Numbered from the stretch's first letter, positions 1 to 10,866 are shown. The stretch: 64,000 nt of DNA from Macrosoma leucophasiata (GCA_036365455.1 JAWQUS010000030.1:6386001-6450000); one strand, 5' to 3'. Notes: generated by a model not told the origin, from the letters alone. A program made the numbers and translations.

Positions 1-144
1 GCAGGTAATTATGTTTCAATAGCATCATACTACAGACAGAAACTAAGAATTGAGATATTTGGCACTTCATACTCTCAGTTTAATAATGTAGGTCATAGAA
101 TATATGTTGATGATGATGTTTTGATATTTGAATTGATAATCTGA
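1..144 (+). other. Open frame running in from the window edge, possible terminal exon
   Basis: Frame 1 is open from the first base for 47 codons and ends in TGA at 142-144. The translation has mixed, protein-like composition (it contains HRIYVDDDVLIFELII before the stop) and no low-complexity run. No family is recognised and no start or splice acceptor can be checked, because the frame runs off the window. In DNA this AT-rich, a 47-codon open frame is uncommon but not rare, so chance remains the main alternative. Confidence 0.18.
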
Positions 145-1974
145 AATACCTACATATTATTTCGGTTTTCAATCACTATTTCATTATTTAAGGTAGTTCA
201 CATAATTGATGGTTGCCTAATAATTATAATTAGTGAATAGCGTAATTAAGGTGGAGAATTATTTATTTAGAATGTGTCTAACACTGACGTCTTTCAGCTG
301 AAATGATTATGATGATGATTATTATTATTTATCATTTAATGAAAGTGAAATTATTACTTTCATGAGGTTACAAATCTAGGAATCCACAGATTGATAAAAT
401 ATTGTCAGTCAAAATGATCTTTTACTGGTCATTAAATATTTACAATGTGTGATTTAAGTTATTACTAATTACTATGGGTTCAATTCCCTGGTCAATTAGA
501 GTGTTACTATCTAATCAGTCGTATTTGTAATAATATTAAAAATGACAAATTAATAAAAATATTATATACAATACATCTAAGGAAATACTTACTAAGTAAA
601 CTGTTCGATTCAGTTACATTAGTAATAATATTGGTAAATTGTCAAATAAATAGGTGTATGTAGATTTCGATAGAGTAGTAGGTAATTTAATAATTATCTA
701 CTAAAAGTCATACTCTATGTATATAATTTCAAGAATGTACAAATTATATTCACACTGAAGTTAACTGTTCGATTCAGTTAATATTAGTGCTAATGAGGAG
801 TATTTTATATGTATGTAAAGGGTTACAGCTAAACGAACTTCGATGTTCGTACATAAGTAAATGGTCAGTGGACGTTATTTCATCAGGATAGTTTACCTAG
901 TTGTTTGTGAGTAAAGGTATTGATGATGCAGGATTCAATTTCCTGGACCAATAATAAGAAAGATATTTGGAACTCTCTAGAATTCCCACGCATATTGTCT
1001 CAAGTGTTTAGAGGTAGGCATGGCTAGCAAATGTGTCGACCATAAAAGAGAACTGGACATAATAACCGTAAATAAAAAACAATGGATTATCTATTGTCTT
1101 CAACATGAACAGTTCAACACGTGGTCCATTGGTGTATTTCTCGCAACTAAATGGCTTTAACTTTCGAGTTAAACAATAGGAACCCATTGTGTAATGTTAG
1201 GCTTATTATTTTTAACGATTATGGGTTCGCACTACAAAGGCGGAAGTACAAACATCTGGTCATCGTCTTTAGTTTGAAAAGTAATAAAATTCTCCTTTAT
1301 TACTTTAGTGTTCCCACGCTATGTTTGTTAGTCATTTTAGGTAGGTAAATATTTAACCGATTGGTTTTTAATTTCTATTTTCCCATAAGCTTGGAGTAAT
1401 TATATTATTTTAAATAGTTTGTCTTAATTGACATATTCCTTATGTGTATTATTATAATCTGATAAATAGCATCACAAAGCAAGGTGGTTGTTGCATAGCT
1501 GGAGTTATTGATCATATAACAATAAGGAACGTGTAGATTATATTAATACTACACAGTTAGTGCTGTATTGCATTCATATAAGATGAATATTATTTTATTG
1601 ACAATGAAGCTGAGATTAATTAATACTTTATTGAAATATTACCGCATCAATGTTCAACATACATTATTTAAATCAATTTGAACATTTTGGTGTTTGTTTA
1701 TATACATACTTTGTTACTGCGAGTAAGTAATGAGAATTCATCTAGCCTATAGACATTGTTAGTTAATTTATACCTATGTTTTATACCTATGTTTTATATA
1801 TATGTTTTACCATATACTGACTTTGGTCTATAAATATTTACTAATTATTGGCTGCAAATAAGTATGGACGTTTTAGTTGTCATTATTGAATAATGATATC
1901 TACAACGATATTATCGATTATTGACTCTGGATTAAAATGAACTTACCATTATCATTATTAACACAATACACGCA
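145..1974. other. AT-rich intergenic DNA, no gene seen
   Basis: No coding signal is visible; open frames here reach at most 65 codons, without recognisable motifs. At about 270-330 there is a fragment resembling the 3' tail of a lepidopteran LINE-like repeat (acgtctttcagctgaaatga followed by a gatgatgatt run), also seen near 4540, 11714, 19506 and 19748. Confidence 0.5.
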
Positions 1975-2960
1975 TTACACACCTGGTTTGTTGGGGCGTT
2001 GGACTCGTTCCTTCGCTACATACATCACTTCTGACGTCCAGGACTGAAAGACACTCAACGTTGTCCCGCGGCTATGCCAGTGCACTGGAGTTACTTATCA
2101 CATAAAAAACAAGTAGGGCCAAGCCTGAAAAACACTGTGGTGATGTATACTCCCTGGGGTGTATCTTGGTCTAGTGCGCTAGCAACTTATGTGGGTCGGC
2201 CTACACCATTAACTTGGGTACTATGGGTCGATTCCACACCTACACTCTTCTTTACTATCATCTGGACGTAGTAGTACCTACTTCAGAACAACCAACACTA
2301 AACATATTTTATAATAATCTGCTACTTATAGACATCTATAAAACTCATTTGAATCTGGAAACCTAATAAGGTTTTGCCTAAAGGCAGTGTGCAAAATACA
2401 TGGTTTATGTATAAATCCATAAACATTATATAAACACAATACAGGTAATCACTATAAATATCACACCTGTATTGTTGATACATTATACTGTTCTGTATGT
2501 TCTGTACATATACCTTCGACGTTCAGTTTGGAATATTTAAAACATATTTACTGACAGCTGGCCTGTATACTGGAGCTACTCACTACCTGTTCTTGCGATA
2601 ATGGGCAGAGCCCTAGCAAATATTATTTTTGTAGTCTTGTAGTCTCCGCGGTCTCCGCCTAGTGTACCTTTGGTCTAGTCTGTGGGTATCAGCAGTTGTG
2701 GGTCGGCCTATCTTCATCGACGTTGTCTGGCTTGCTAGTACCTGTGCGCTGTGAATTACACACTACCTGTTCTTGCGATAATGGGCAGAGCCCCTAGCAA
2801 ATGTTATTTTGTGGTGCTGTAATTTCACCTGTGGTGTACCTTGGGTCTGGTTTTGCTTTGACTTATACATTATCTTATAGGTCGATTCCATTAACGTTGG
2901 AGATAATATCCATCTGGATGAAGAGGTGTTACTTCAGAACAAACACAACACATATTTAAT
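1975..2960. repeat. Internally repetitive block with 180-bp direct repeat
   Basis: The segment cactacctgttcttgcgata plus about 25 further bases occurs at 2581 and again at 2761, exactly 180 bp apart. Other phrases recur in weaker form: tgggtcggccta near 2191 and 2700, and ggtcgattcca near 2226 and 2880. This looks like a decayed, internally duplicated element, perhaps the non-coding end of a retroelement. No reading frame longer than 65 codons survives, so its class cannot be told. Confidence 0.5.
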
Positions 2961-3081
2961 ATTATAATATGATCAACAGATCATTATCCGCCTTGTTGCG
3001 ATGATCGGTCATGGAACCGCTACATTTATTGTGTGTTATGCACCTACCTTATGGAAACTACAATATTGCATTTATTTGCGA

Positions 3082-3664
3082 TGTCAGATACTGACAATAT
3101 ACAATGAGATAATACTCATATATGGTTAAACCATAATTACAGGACATTGCCTGAAATATTTATTTACTGACTATGTCAGAATGAGTAAACTATGTTTACG
3201 GAATAACAACTTAATGGCTATGCCATATTATGATCATGATCTACTACTGCAACAATTACTGCGCCTAACGGTGTCTGCGACGATTGATAATATACATATC
3301 AACTTCATCATTGGAATACTCAAATGAGTATATTTTACCTGATTGCCTGTTAATGGCCTATATTAATATTGAAATATGATCTACTGACTTTGTCAGCTTA
3401 TTAAGACTATGTCTTACACGATACCTACAATTTGAGGCTTATGCCACTTTATCTGTTGTTTACAACAGTCTACTACCACATACTGACTTTGTCAGCTTAA
3501 GACTATGTCTTACACAATACCTGCAATTTGAGGCTTATGCCATATAATCTGTTGTTTACAACAGTCTACTACAACTTACTGACTTTGTCAGCTTATTAAG
3601 ACTTTGTCTTTATACATCATCTACAATTTGAGGCTTTGCCTTTATATCTGTTGTTTTACAACAG
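3082..3664. repeat. Array of mini-hairpins with ~98-bp tandem units
   Basis: At least 16 perfect short inverted repeats follow one another, most with a 3-base A/T loop: TGTCAG-ATA-CTGACA (3082), TATGGT-TAA-ACCATA (3121), CTGAC-TAT-GTCAG (3167), GTAAAC-TAT-GTTTAC (3185), ATGGC-TAT-GCCAT (3214), ATACTC-AAAT-GAGTAT (3316). From 3384 the order CTGAC hairpin, TAAGAC hairpin, GGC-TTAT-GCC, CTGTTGT hairpin repeats three times with starts at 3384, 3483 and 3579, a tandem period of 96-99 bp. Looser hairpins (AAACC-TAATAA-GGTTT at 2359, TGCC-TAAA-GGCA at 2375, ATGATC-AACA-GATCAT at 2969) extend it leftwards. No coding frame accompanies it and no known element is recognised. Confidence 0.75.
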
Positions 3665-4055
3665 TTTGATTATAAATGTGACCATCATTGTATGGTAATT
3701 ATTTAAGCGTTATTTATACGCTCATCTACCAAATATACTCCAAGCTCGTCTGGAGAGTACAGATTCTTGGTTTGGTACTCACACTAAGGGGCGATGGTTT
3801 GGGGCTCCTTAACTTTCCCCTCCAATATTATATTGTGTATTCAGTAATTTACTCTTTGGAGTTTTATTTAATAATCTTATCGCATTTCCAACTTTATTCT
3901 TACCTCTATTAAAGAACTTAAGGTTTCTACCATTTAACAACTTGTAAGGTCCCTTTAGACATCACTTGGCCAATATTATATTCTTGTTGATTTAGATTTA
4001 ACTTCGAAAATATCCTTTATCTGAAGAGTCCCCTTTTTGAGAGAGTGGGTTCCGT
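3665..4055. other. Unassigned sequence after the hairpin array
   Basis: A 74-codon open frame at 3688-3912 is rich in Y, L and I and looks like AT-rich chance sequence. No repeat or gene is recognised. Confidence 0.4.
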
Positions 4056-4137
4056 TACAAGCTCCCGACCCGGGAATCGAACTCAGGACCCCAGCGTAAC
4101 AGTAGTGGCCTGCTGCCACTAGACTACTGAGGCAGTT
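4056..4137 (-). repeat. SINE-A, tRNA-like head only
   Basis: Read on the minus strand, the segment starts aactgcctcagtagtctagt and contains a B-box-like gagttcgattcccgggtcgg, the tRNA-derived head of the SINE-A family that is more complete at 12995, 15240 and 18957. The body of the SINE is missing here, so this is a 3'-truncated copy. Confidence 0.65.
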
Positions 4138-4537
4138 AATTGTAAGCGAAGATACAAGTTCATTCTTATTCATATTAAAAATAATTCACACCAGAAATTG
4201 GTTTCCAGCTGCAACTCAAACTAACGCCTCCAGGTATCACATTAAAAAAAAAGTATAATTAATCTTTTAAATACCAGTTTGCGTATTATTTTCATCATAG
4301 TAAACACGTTTCAGACCAGTCACGAACTCGGATATTTTTCTCATGGCTTTCAAAATATTTCAACCGAGGTACGTTCTTTAATATCTTAATAGGATTTTGC
4401 ATCATCTCACTTAGGCCGTGAAAAAAAAATGGTGATTAGAAACCGTCGTAGTATTGTATTGCTAACACTATGCTACTGAGGCAGTTGTATAATGCGTAAG
4501 AATTACATAAAAAAATACAATCATGCACATAGTGGGC

Positions 4538-4700
4538 AGCAGCGTCCCGTGATGAAACTGCGTTCGCCAATCCATATGCCAAGCGTGGTGATTATGGCAT
4601 ATTCACACTTAATGTCTCTCAAGACTGTCGACTGATCTTTGGGGAAGCTTTTTGTCCAGCAGTGGACAGCTTTAGGCTGAAGTGATGTGACGATGATGGG
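4538..4700 (+). repeat. LINE-like 3' tail fragment
   Basis: The segment runs from a catatgccaagcgtggtgat stretch to ccagcagtggacagctttag and ends near a gacgatgatgg run. The same order is found on the minus strand at 19748-19890, and the end alone at 11714-11785 and 19506-19625. The short (GAT)n-like ending and lack of an ORF fit a 5'-truncated non-LTR element or a SINE sharing its tail. Confidence 0.5.
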
Positions 4701-5888
4701 TTATCATTTCAAAAGTTAGAGCCTAATTTTAGACGTGTTCCTGTTCTGGACTATAATAATTAAGCTCTACAAAAAGTTTAAATATTAAACAATAATTAAA
4801 TCATTAAATGAAAGATAGATTCAATAATAACTGAAATAAACAAATAATTACAGATAACATAACATAGAACAATGTTAAAGTACTGACACCGTTGTAAAAT
4901 GTTTTGGTATTCTGCAGAGCTGTAAGTGATGGGAGTGAAACGAATTCCATCGCTCGCATCTAATCGATTTTATAAAATGTATAATTTTTTGCTTTAAACG
5001 ATTTACATAATCCAAATCTATTCTTGTTGACAGAAGAGATAGCTCTTTTAGTAAGATAAATGCTCACTTCTTTATTATCTGAACGATAAAGAATATAATG
5101 AACATAGAGCTTAGAGTATCCACTTCATTTTTTGCATCAATACATAGGTTTTCGTTTATCACAATCCCAAGCTGTTTTTTTGCCTTTATTTTACAATCCA
5201 TAATAAACTAGTAGCCAAAAGTCGTTTTAAGTACTTAATGTGACATATGAATTAAAAAAAGCCAATTTAGTGTAGGTTTTAAATTTTCGAATAATTTTGA
5301 ATATTGATGTTGCTCCTAAAAATAGTGTGACATTTAAACTATGATCGTGTTCGCTTCTTCTTATGAATGTCTATATTCAGATAAACGATAATTTGGAGTT
5401 GTTATTCAAATAGGATTTAAAAACATGTGCATTTCCATTTGATGTGAATGAAAATGTATTGAATTTGCATAGTCATCAATTGGAAGGTTGAGTGATTTTT
5501 TATTTGCATCAGATTTAATGGTCGTGATTTCTTACAGTGCTTCCGTGTTCAGATTGACAATGGGTGAGCAACCGTCGGTCGAGGAAAGGGGAATACGTTG
5601 AGATATTGCTTCGGCGCCGAATTGAAAGGGACTTACGTAAAATTGGAAGCTGATCCGACACACCGAATTAAACTTTTACTTTTTTTTTCTTCTAAGTTAC
5701 ACTTTTTGCGGGTTAGACGGTTTGTTTTAAACAATTTGTGCTAAACGTTTCACCACCCTAGAACTGCTTCTGGATAATTGTTTGTTTGAAACTTTTTTAT
5801 TTTTGCATCGATAGAGTTGTTTTGGTCATAGCCCTTAAGTATATTTCCAGAATGTCCAGTTTAATTAGAGAGTCCATTTACATATAGA
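4701..5888. other. Intergenic DNA, nothing recognised
   Basis: AT-rich sequence without open frames above 60 codons and without a repeat recognised on reading. Confidence 0.45.
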
Positions 5889-6068
5889 TATACTAGCTGT
5901 TGCCCGCGGCTTCGCCCGTGTGGATGTCGTTTAAAAAGTAGCCTATGTTCTTTCTCAAAGTCAACTCTATCTTTGTACCAAATTTCATTAAAATCGGTTC
6001 AGTCGTTTGGACGTGAAAAGGTAACAGACAGACAGAGTTACTTTCGCATTTATAACATTATATAGTAG
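5889..6068 (+). repeat. Lepidopteran interspersed repeat (CCCGCGGCTTCGCCCG type)
   Basis: The segment opens with tagctgttgcccgcggcttc, continues through aatttcattaaaatcggttc and gacagacagagttactttcg, and stops at tatagtaggg. This is a well-known arrangement in moth and butterfly DNA. More diverged members lie at 14662-14820 and 48521-48722. It is non-coding and presumably a non-autonomous element; its class is not decided here. Confidence 0.65.
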
Positions 6069-6246
6069 GGACTTTCAAGTAATGTGATGTGAGTCATCCG
6101 TAGGCCAAACATTACTACGATTTTCTACTAGGATTACTTCTGCCATTCAATGTTGGTTGAGCTCCCCCTCAATTTACTATCAGGGAACTAGCCGCTTGAG
6201 CATATGTGCAGTGCTGTAAAGATGCAATTAAACCTATATTTCGTTT

Positions 6247-6360
6247 CAAAATGGTAGTGTAACTACAACCCTGCCGTGTTCCAGTTAGGAGGAAATGCAG
6301 GTACGGTCCCGTAATTAAGGACACAGAGGCAGAAAAGCTTATGCTTAGGAGTGGTAACGC
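6247..6360 (+). repeat. SINE-B, degenerate internal piece
   Basis: The string aaatggtagtgt, then ccgtgttccagttagg, gtaattaaggacacagaggc and taggagtggtaacgc follow the SINE-B order seen at 38432-38718. Head and tail are missing. Confidence 0.5.
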
Positions 6361-6380
6361 TAGTTTTTATTTCATACAAT

Positions 6381-6566
6381 AGGATACCAAGAGATATCTT
6401 GGTATCCTATTAATATTATTATAATAATAACTCTGTATGTTTAAAGACGATGGATGGCGCTTATCGATAGATAATATACCAATAGGATATATTGGATAGG
6501 ATACCAAGAGATATCTTGGTCATCCATCGTCTTTAAACATACAGAGTTATTATTATAATAATATTA
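6381..6566. repeat. Composite palindrome
   Basis: A roughly 45-bp arm at 6412-6456 (ending aaagacgatggatg) is matched by its reverse complement at 6521-6565, forming a large hairpin with about 64 bp between. In addition aggataccaagagatatctt, itself nearly palindromic, occurs at 6381 and 6499. This has the build of a MITE with secondary duplication. No coding frame is present. Confidence 0.7.
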
Positions 6567-6579
6567 ATATGTATCACCA

Positions 6580-6834
6580 ACGTTAGAGGTATTGGGCTGA
6601 CGGAATGAATTATTATTCGATAATCATTGATAATGATCTATTATCAGAGATAAGAAGATACTCATCTAATTCTAATAAATAAATAGGTAATATGGTAATA
6701 GACTATTTTTATATTCTATCTAATCAAATCATAGATAGAATATATCTTCTTATTTCTGATAAATTGTTTACATTCAGATCTTTATCAATTATTATCAAAT
6801 AAAAATTCATTCCGTCAGCACAATACCGCCAACG
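6580..6834. mobile_element. MITE with ~31-bp terminal inverted repeats
   Basis: The left end (acgttagaggtattgggctg then acggaatgaat) is matched by its reverse complement at 6804-6834 with about three mismatches in 31. The interior is AT-rich, with its own inverted stretches (atagatagaatat against atattctatct). There is no transposase. It abuts the palindrome at 6381-6566, so the two may form one compound element. Confidence 0.65.
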
Positions 6835-7086
6835 TCGCTAATAATGTTGATTATTTGAATTACAATTCAATTGATAATGAATTAAATCATCTCTCTGACC
6901 TAGCTTTTACCATAATACTGTGTTACTACGTGATACTGTCCATATTTATCCGCTATTTTCCGTTGCTTTATACATACGTGATAACAAAAACAACTGCGTT
7001 TCTTTTCAATTGCGATCTTGATTTCATTAAAAGTTGAAGTCTTCACTTATAACATCCTCTGTTTTTAATCTCTTTTTCATCAAGTA

Positions 7087-7440
7087 ACTTCATGCTTGTA
7101 ATCCCCGAAGGGGTAGGCAGAAGTAGATGCCGGCATTTACCTCTGCCACACCGCGGACACTCCGCCAAAATTCCATACAAACGCCTAATTTGGTTTCTAT
7201 TACACAGACATCAATCAGTGACGCGTATTTACACGCGCACCTGTGTGCGAACAAAATACCAACCGTCGCCCATAAGAGGGGAAGGGGTTGAGTGATGCGA
7301 GCAAATCGGGCGGGACGTCGAAGTGTCCATTCTATACGTAGTATTATTACATATTCTCTGCCTCTGCCTACCCCTTCGCGGATATAATTTTTACATTCAA
7401 GCATATAATAATATGCAAACATCCACGATTCGTCGATTAC
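7087..7440. repeat. SINE-A tail fragments in opposing orientation
   Basis: At 7087-7145 the minus strand carries the SINE-A tail (cttgtaatccccgaaggggt). At 7355-7385 a plus-strand tail piece (tgcctaccccttcgcggata) is followed at 7394-7440 by another minus-strand piece (cattcaagcatataataata). The sequence between, with caccgcggacactccgcc, is unassigned. Open frames of 110 codons (minus) and 67-68 codons (plus) cross this repeat and are not convincing genes. Confidence 0.5.
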
Positions 7441-7743
7441 CTACGGTTTTTTCAACATACTTATCATTAATTTACAGAAACAGATACATGATAAATTGTG
7501 TCTGGATGTTTTATTTTATCGAAATCTAGCAGCATCTTGATTCAATAAGTTAATAGGTATGTACAGGACTATGGACTATTACAGAATATCAGACGGATAC
7601 GTTCTTCAACTAATCCTTTACTAGCTGTAATCCGTTATTTATGTCGTTTTTTAGGCAAAACATTTTCGATATAAAGAGGAAACTCTATGAATTATATTAT
7701 AAAAACTAATCAATACAATACCGTTAACCATTTTTTTTATTAC

Positions 7744-7885
7744 GAAGGTGGCACATAAGCATACAGTTCACATAGATGTTAAGTGATGACTGCAGCTTAT
7801 AAACATCAACACAAAAACCAGAGGTCAAAATGCCACATGAGACCTTAGGTGTCTGTGATACTTGTTATGGGTCATAACAACCTAA
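7744..7885 (-). repeat. SINE-B, tail half
   Basis: The segment aaggtggcacataagcatac then gttcacatagatgttaagtg and caaaaaccagaggtcaaaat is the reverse complement of the SINE-B tail. It fades out after gggtcataacaacc. Confidence 0.6.
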
Positions 7886-8253
7886 ACCAATTATTATTCC
7901 GGCCGTTCCGGATAAGTTTGTATAGTCCCTAATAGGACACGCCTAGGCGTCGGTCTTGATATCTAAATGACAATGGTTTAAGATGTTCGTGATCGTCTCT
8001 CAAGGTTTATAAATAAGGTTAGTGCTAAAAACTAGGGCTGTGGAAAATTTCCACAGAAAATTATTTGCTTGAGCCAAAAGGCTTGTTCACATTGATACAA
8101 GGTAGTGGTGGTAAAGATCCAAAGTTAGAATTGGCAATTAAGGATGAGATAACCGTCGCATTATCTTAACCATCTACCGCTGAATGGCACTTTTATGTAC
8201 CAATTAGTTGTTTGTACCGCTCCGTTCTTTATTTCACAGTGGCAAAAAACTAA

Positions 8254-8396
8254 CCCCCTTATTCATAAACGAACATTAGATAAGTTTTAGCTATAGAATG
8301 CTTTGTCCTTGTCAGTTACATTGTCAAATGTGCACGATAGAAACAGACAAAGGAGAGATTAGCAACACTTTAGCTAAAATACGTTTATGAAGGGGG
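8254..8396. mobile_element. MITE-1 copy 1
   Basis: The element begins ccccctt attcataaacg and ends cgtttatgaaggggg, giving an inverted repeat of about 20 bp, with tagctatagaatgctttgtc inside. Related copies lie at 16977-17122 and 32414-32553. It is flanked by TAA and TTA, so a TA or TAA target duplication is possible. It is non-coding. Confidence 0.8.
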
Positions 8397-10164
8397 TTAG
8401 GCTACAAGACAGATTACCTGATACCTCAAGAGGCAGTTAGAAAAAGCAGTAAAAAAATGTAATTTATTTAAATTTAATGACAAGACCATACATTTTTAAT
8501 GTAGCGTGTTTACTGTGCCATTCATGTTTATAATACTTTTAAAGGTAAGTTTGGTGTAATTGACAACATTTCATATTCTTAACCTACATGTTTTATTACA
8601 TTATTTAAAAGTTAATCCAAAACTAGGGCACCCGTGTTTAACCATTTTTCGAAATTTTGTACTTTTCATTCATAATTTCTACTTTGAAAGTTAGTGTATT
8701 CTAAATAGACTTATGCGCCATATGACGTCACACATAGGGTGGAATGGCGATAGAAACATTGCCTTGTGCCGTGACCCTAAAAAAAATTGTAGATGTCACT
8801 GTCTTGTCGTTGTCAGCTTGTCAAACTCGATGTAGGGCTGTTGATCTTTTTATTTTAAAAATATCAGTACCAGTGTTCGATATATCGAAAAAAATTATCG
8901 ATATATTAATATAATTTTAAAAAAATTCTTTGACCCTGCGTGTCGTCGATTAATCTCTTCCTTGATCCATCAACAAAATTATAAAAAGACGAACGAGCAA
9001 AAAAAACACAGCGTAGCTTCTCAAAATATAAAAAAAATATCGAATGTATAAATCTACATTTTAATTAGTTTTTAATATCGACATATCGAAACAATATTAT
9101 ATCAATACAATAGCCTGAGGGTTAAGTCGTTGTTTAAAACTTGTTTTTTTTTTAATAAATAAGTTCGTAGCAGCTTTGTTATATACTTCGTAGTAGCGAT
9201 GGCGATTCCATTTCCGATTTCGAAGTGTCTAAAATCTTTCCACGATTAAATCGACATTGAAAAATCTTCGATTATCGATCCATTTTTGATTTGGGCTACG
9301 TAATACTAAATTTCTAGGAAAACAGACTACCAAAAAAAAAACCAACTCAACAGTGTTCAATGCTGGTATAATGCTTCCTATACTCACGTTTAAACGTTAA
9401 ATCTTATGATCTGTATGTTTCTTAAGTCCCTATGTGAATTAACCAAAAAAGATCGATCTTCGATTTTCCAAGGTATAGTATCGATTCACTAGATCAATCC
9501 AGTACTGTGGATCGAGTTATATAAATTATTATAATTATTTAAATAAGAATCGATTTTTTGGATCCTAAAGATCGCTTTTCCGATTAATCGATCTAAGGTC
9601 TCGGATCACCAACCCTACTTCCTAGTTTTATACTTTGACATTGACGTATCCGTATCAATTTGACACATCTTGTCACAGAGTATGTAACAATATTGTTTTC
9701 ATCTAAGGCAATGGTAACTACTTCATTCCACCATATAAGTGACGTCATCACATATTTTTCCGTTTTATTTTTTTTTTCACAGAAATTAAGAAATAAAAAA
9801 ATACAAAAAATATATATTTGAACTCAGAAAAGAAAAATAAAGAAACGGTATTTTTCTTTCAGGGTCGTGTCAATTTTGAAATGTTGTCAATTAAAATGCT
9901 TTTTGTTAATCTGGACGCAATTAGTAGATATATCTTATACGCTGTGGCGCTCTGTTGCCATGGGAACTGGTTTTTTTATAGCTCTATCGTGCGTACCTAT
10001 AATATATGATTATTAGGTATCAAGTTTCTTTGTATAAAATAAACATTAAATACGTTTTGGGTGTATATTTGGTGATATGCATCAGTAAGTGTGCCTAAAC
10101 GCATCACGTAAATTATCTGGCGCTAAGAGGATTAGTGTGATCGTCAACGTAACCTAATCTCACG
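8397..10164. other. AT-rich intergenic DNA with many CGAT motifs
   Basis: No gene is seen; the longest frame is 63 codons at 9818-10009. Between 8860 and 9620 the tetramer CGAT is frequent (tcgatatatcga, tcgattatcgatcc, agatcgatcttcgat, gattaatcgatc), including one perfect TATCGATA at 8896-8903, the DRE octamer bound by DREF in Drosophila. Confidence 0.45.
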
Positions 10165-10866
10165 CCTATATTCCTCAAAGGGGTAGGTAGTGGTAGCAGG
10201 GCACTACGTTGGAGTCCTAAGTTCGATACCCGTGTCAACGCCAGTCAAGGGACACCAGAGATGAAGGTGTAAAATCCTTTATCTCTGGTTCTATTGGGAT
10301 TTTTTCCACTATGTTATAGAAAATAAAGGTTTTTTATATGTCAAAGGATTGACAGACAAGCAGATGGGCCACCTAATAGAAAGTGGTTACCGTCGCCTAT
10401 GAACATTTGCAACACCAGGGTAGTTGTCAACGCGCTGCCAGCCCTGAAGGACTCTTTTGACGCCAGTTTTGAAGAGCCCCATATTATAGCGCCGGGGGAA
10501 CACCTCAGAGGGAAGTTCGTTCCACAATTTGCACGTTCTGGGCAGGAATGAACGCGCGAATCGGACCGTTGAGCATTTCCAAGTATCCAATCTGTGCGGG
10601 TGGAACTTCTCTCTTCGGCGGATGGTGCGATGTAGGAATGTAGACGATGGCACCAGATTGAACAGTTCATCAGAGCACTCACCATTGTAAAGGCGGTAGA
10701 AAAAAAATCTTTAAGTTGCGAGGAGGATCTCGGCGGTAATCTCGGAGTTTGGTAATGTGCCCGGAGTTGACATTTCCGGGTTCGCCATGTTACATGGGTA
10801 AGTATTTGCATGTATGCTTGAATGCATGCATTTACCTCTACTTTGGGGCTTACAAGCGTGATGTTA
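10165..10866 (+). repeat. SINE-A interrupted by a LINE 3' end
   Basis: The left part (10165-10315) keeps the decayed tRNA head (gtagtggtagcagggcacta, then ttcgatacccg) and the ttatctctggttctattggg block. The right part (10745-10866) resumes with gtttggtaatgtgcccggag, gcatgtatgcttgaatgcat and tacaagcgtgatgttacg. The order agrees with the intact copy at 15240-15555. The gap is filled by the minus-strand LINE fragment at 10336-10735, so that inserted later. Confidence 0.65.
10336..10735 (-). pseudogene. Non-LTR retrotransposon 3' end, C-terminal polyprotein remnant
   Basis: The minus strand has an 88-codon frame (10387-10653) with FARSFLPRTCKLWNELP and VFPRRYNMGLFKTGVKRVL, the layout at the extreme C-terminus of Jockey/CR1-like reverse-transcriptase polyproteins in insects. 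The usual last residues before the stop (VHRRR) are present. Everything 5' of this is absent, so it is a 5'-truncated dead copy. Further copies of the same family are at 18174-18380 (+), 23060-23420 (-) and 32725-32945 (-). It sits inside a SINE-A. Confidence 0.7.

Noticed and set aside
3384..3664. CRISPR-like array
   Set aside because: The three ~98-bp units are contiguous tandem repeats with no unique spacers, in an insect genome.
7090..7422. 110-codon minus-strand frame
   Set aside because: It crosses SINE-A tail pieces in both orientations and has no motif; a repeat by-product.
10341..10811. 156-codon minus-strand frame overlapping the LINE 3' end
   Set aside because: The family-like reading is the 88-codon frame at 10387-10653; the longer frame is a shifted reading of the same DNA.
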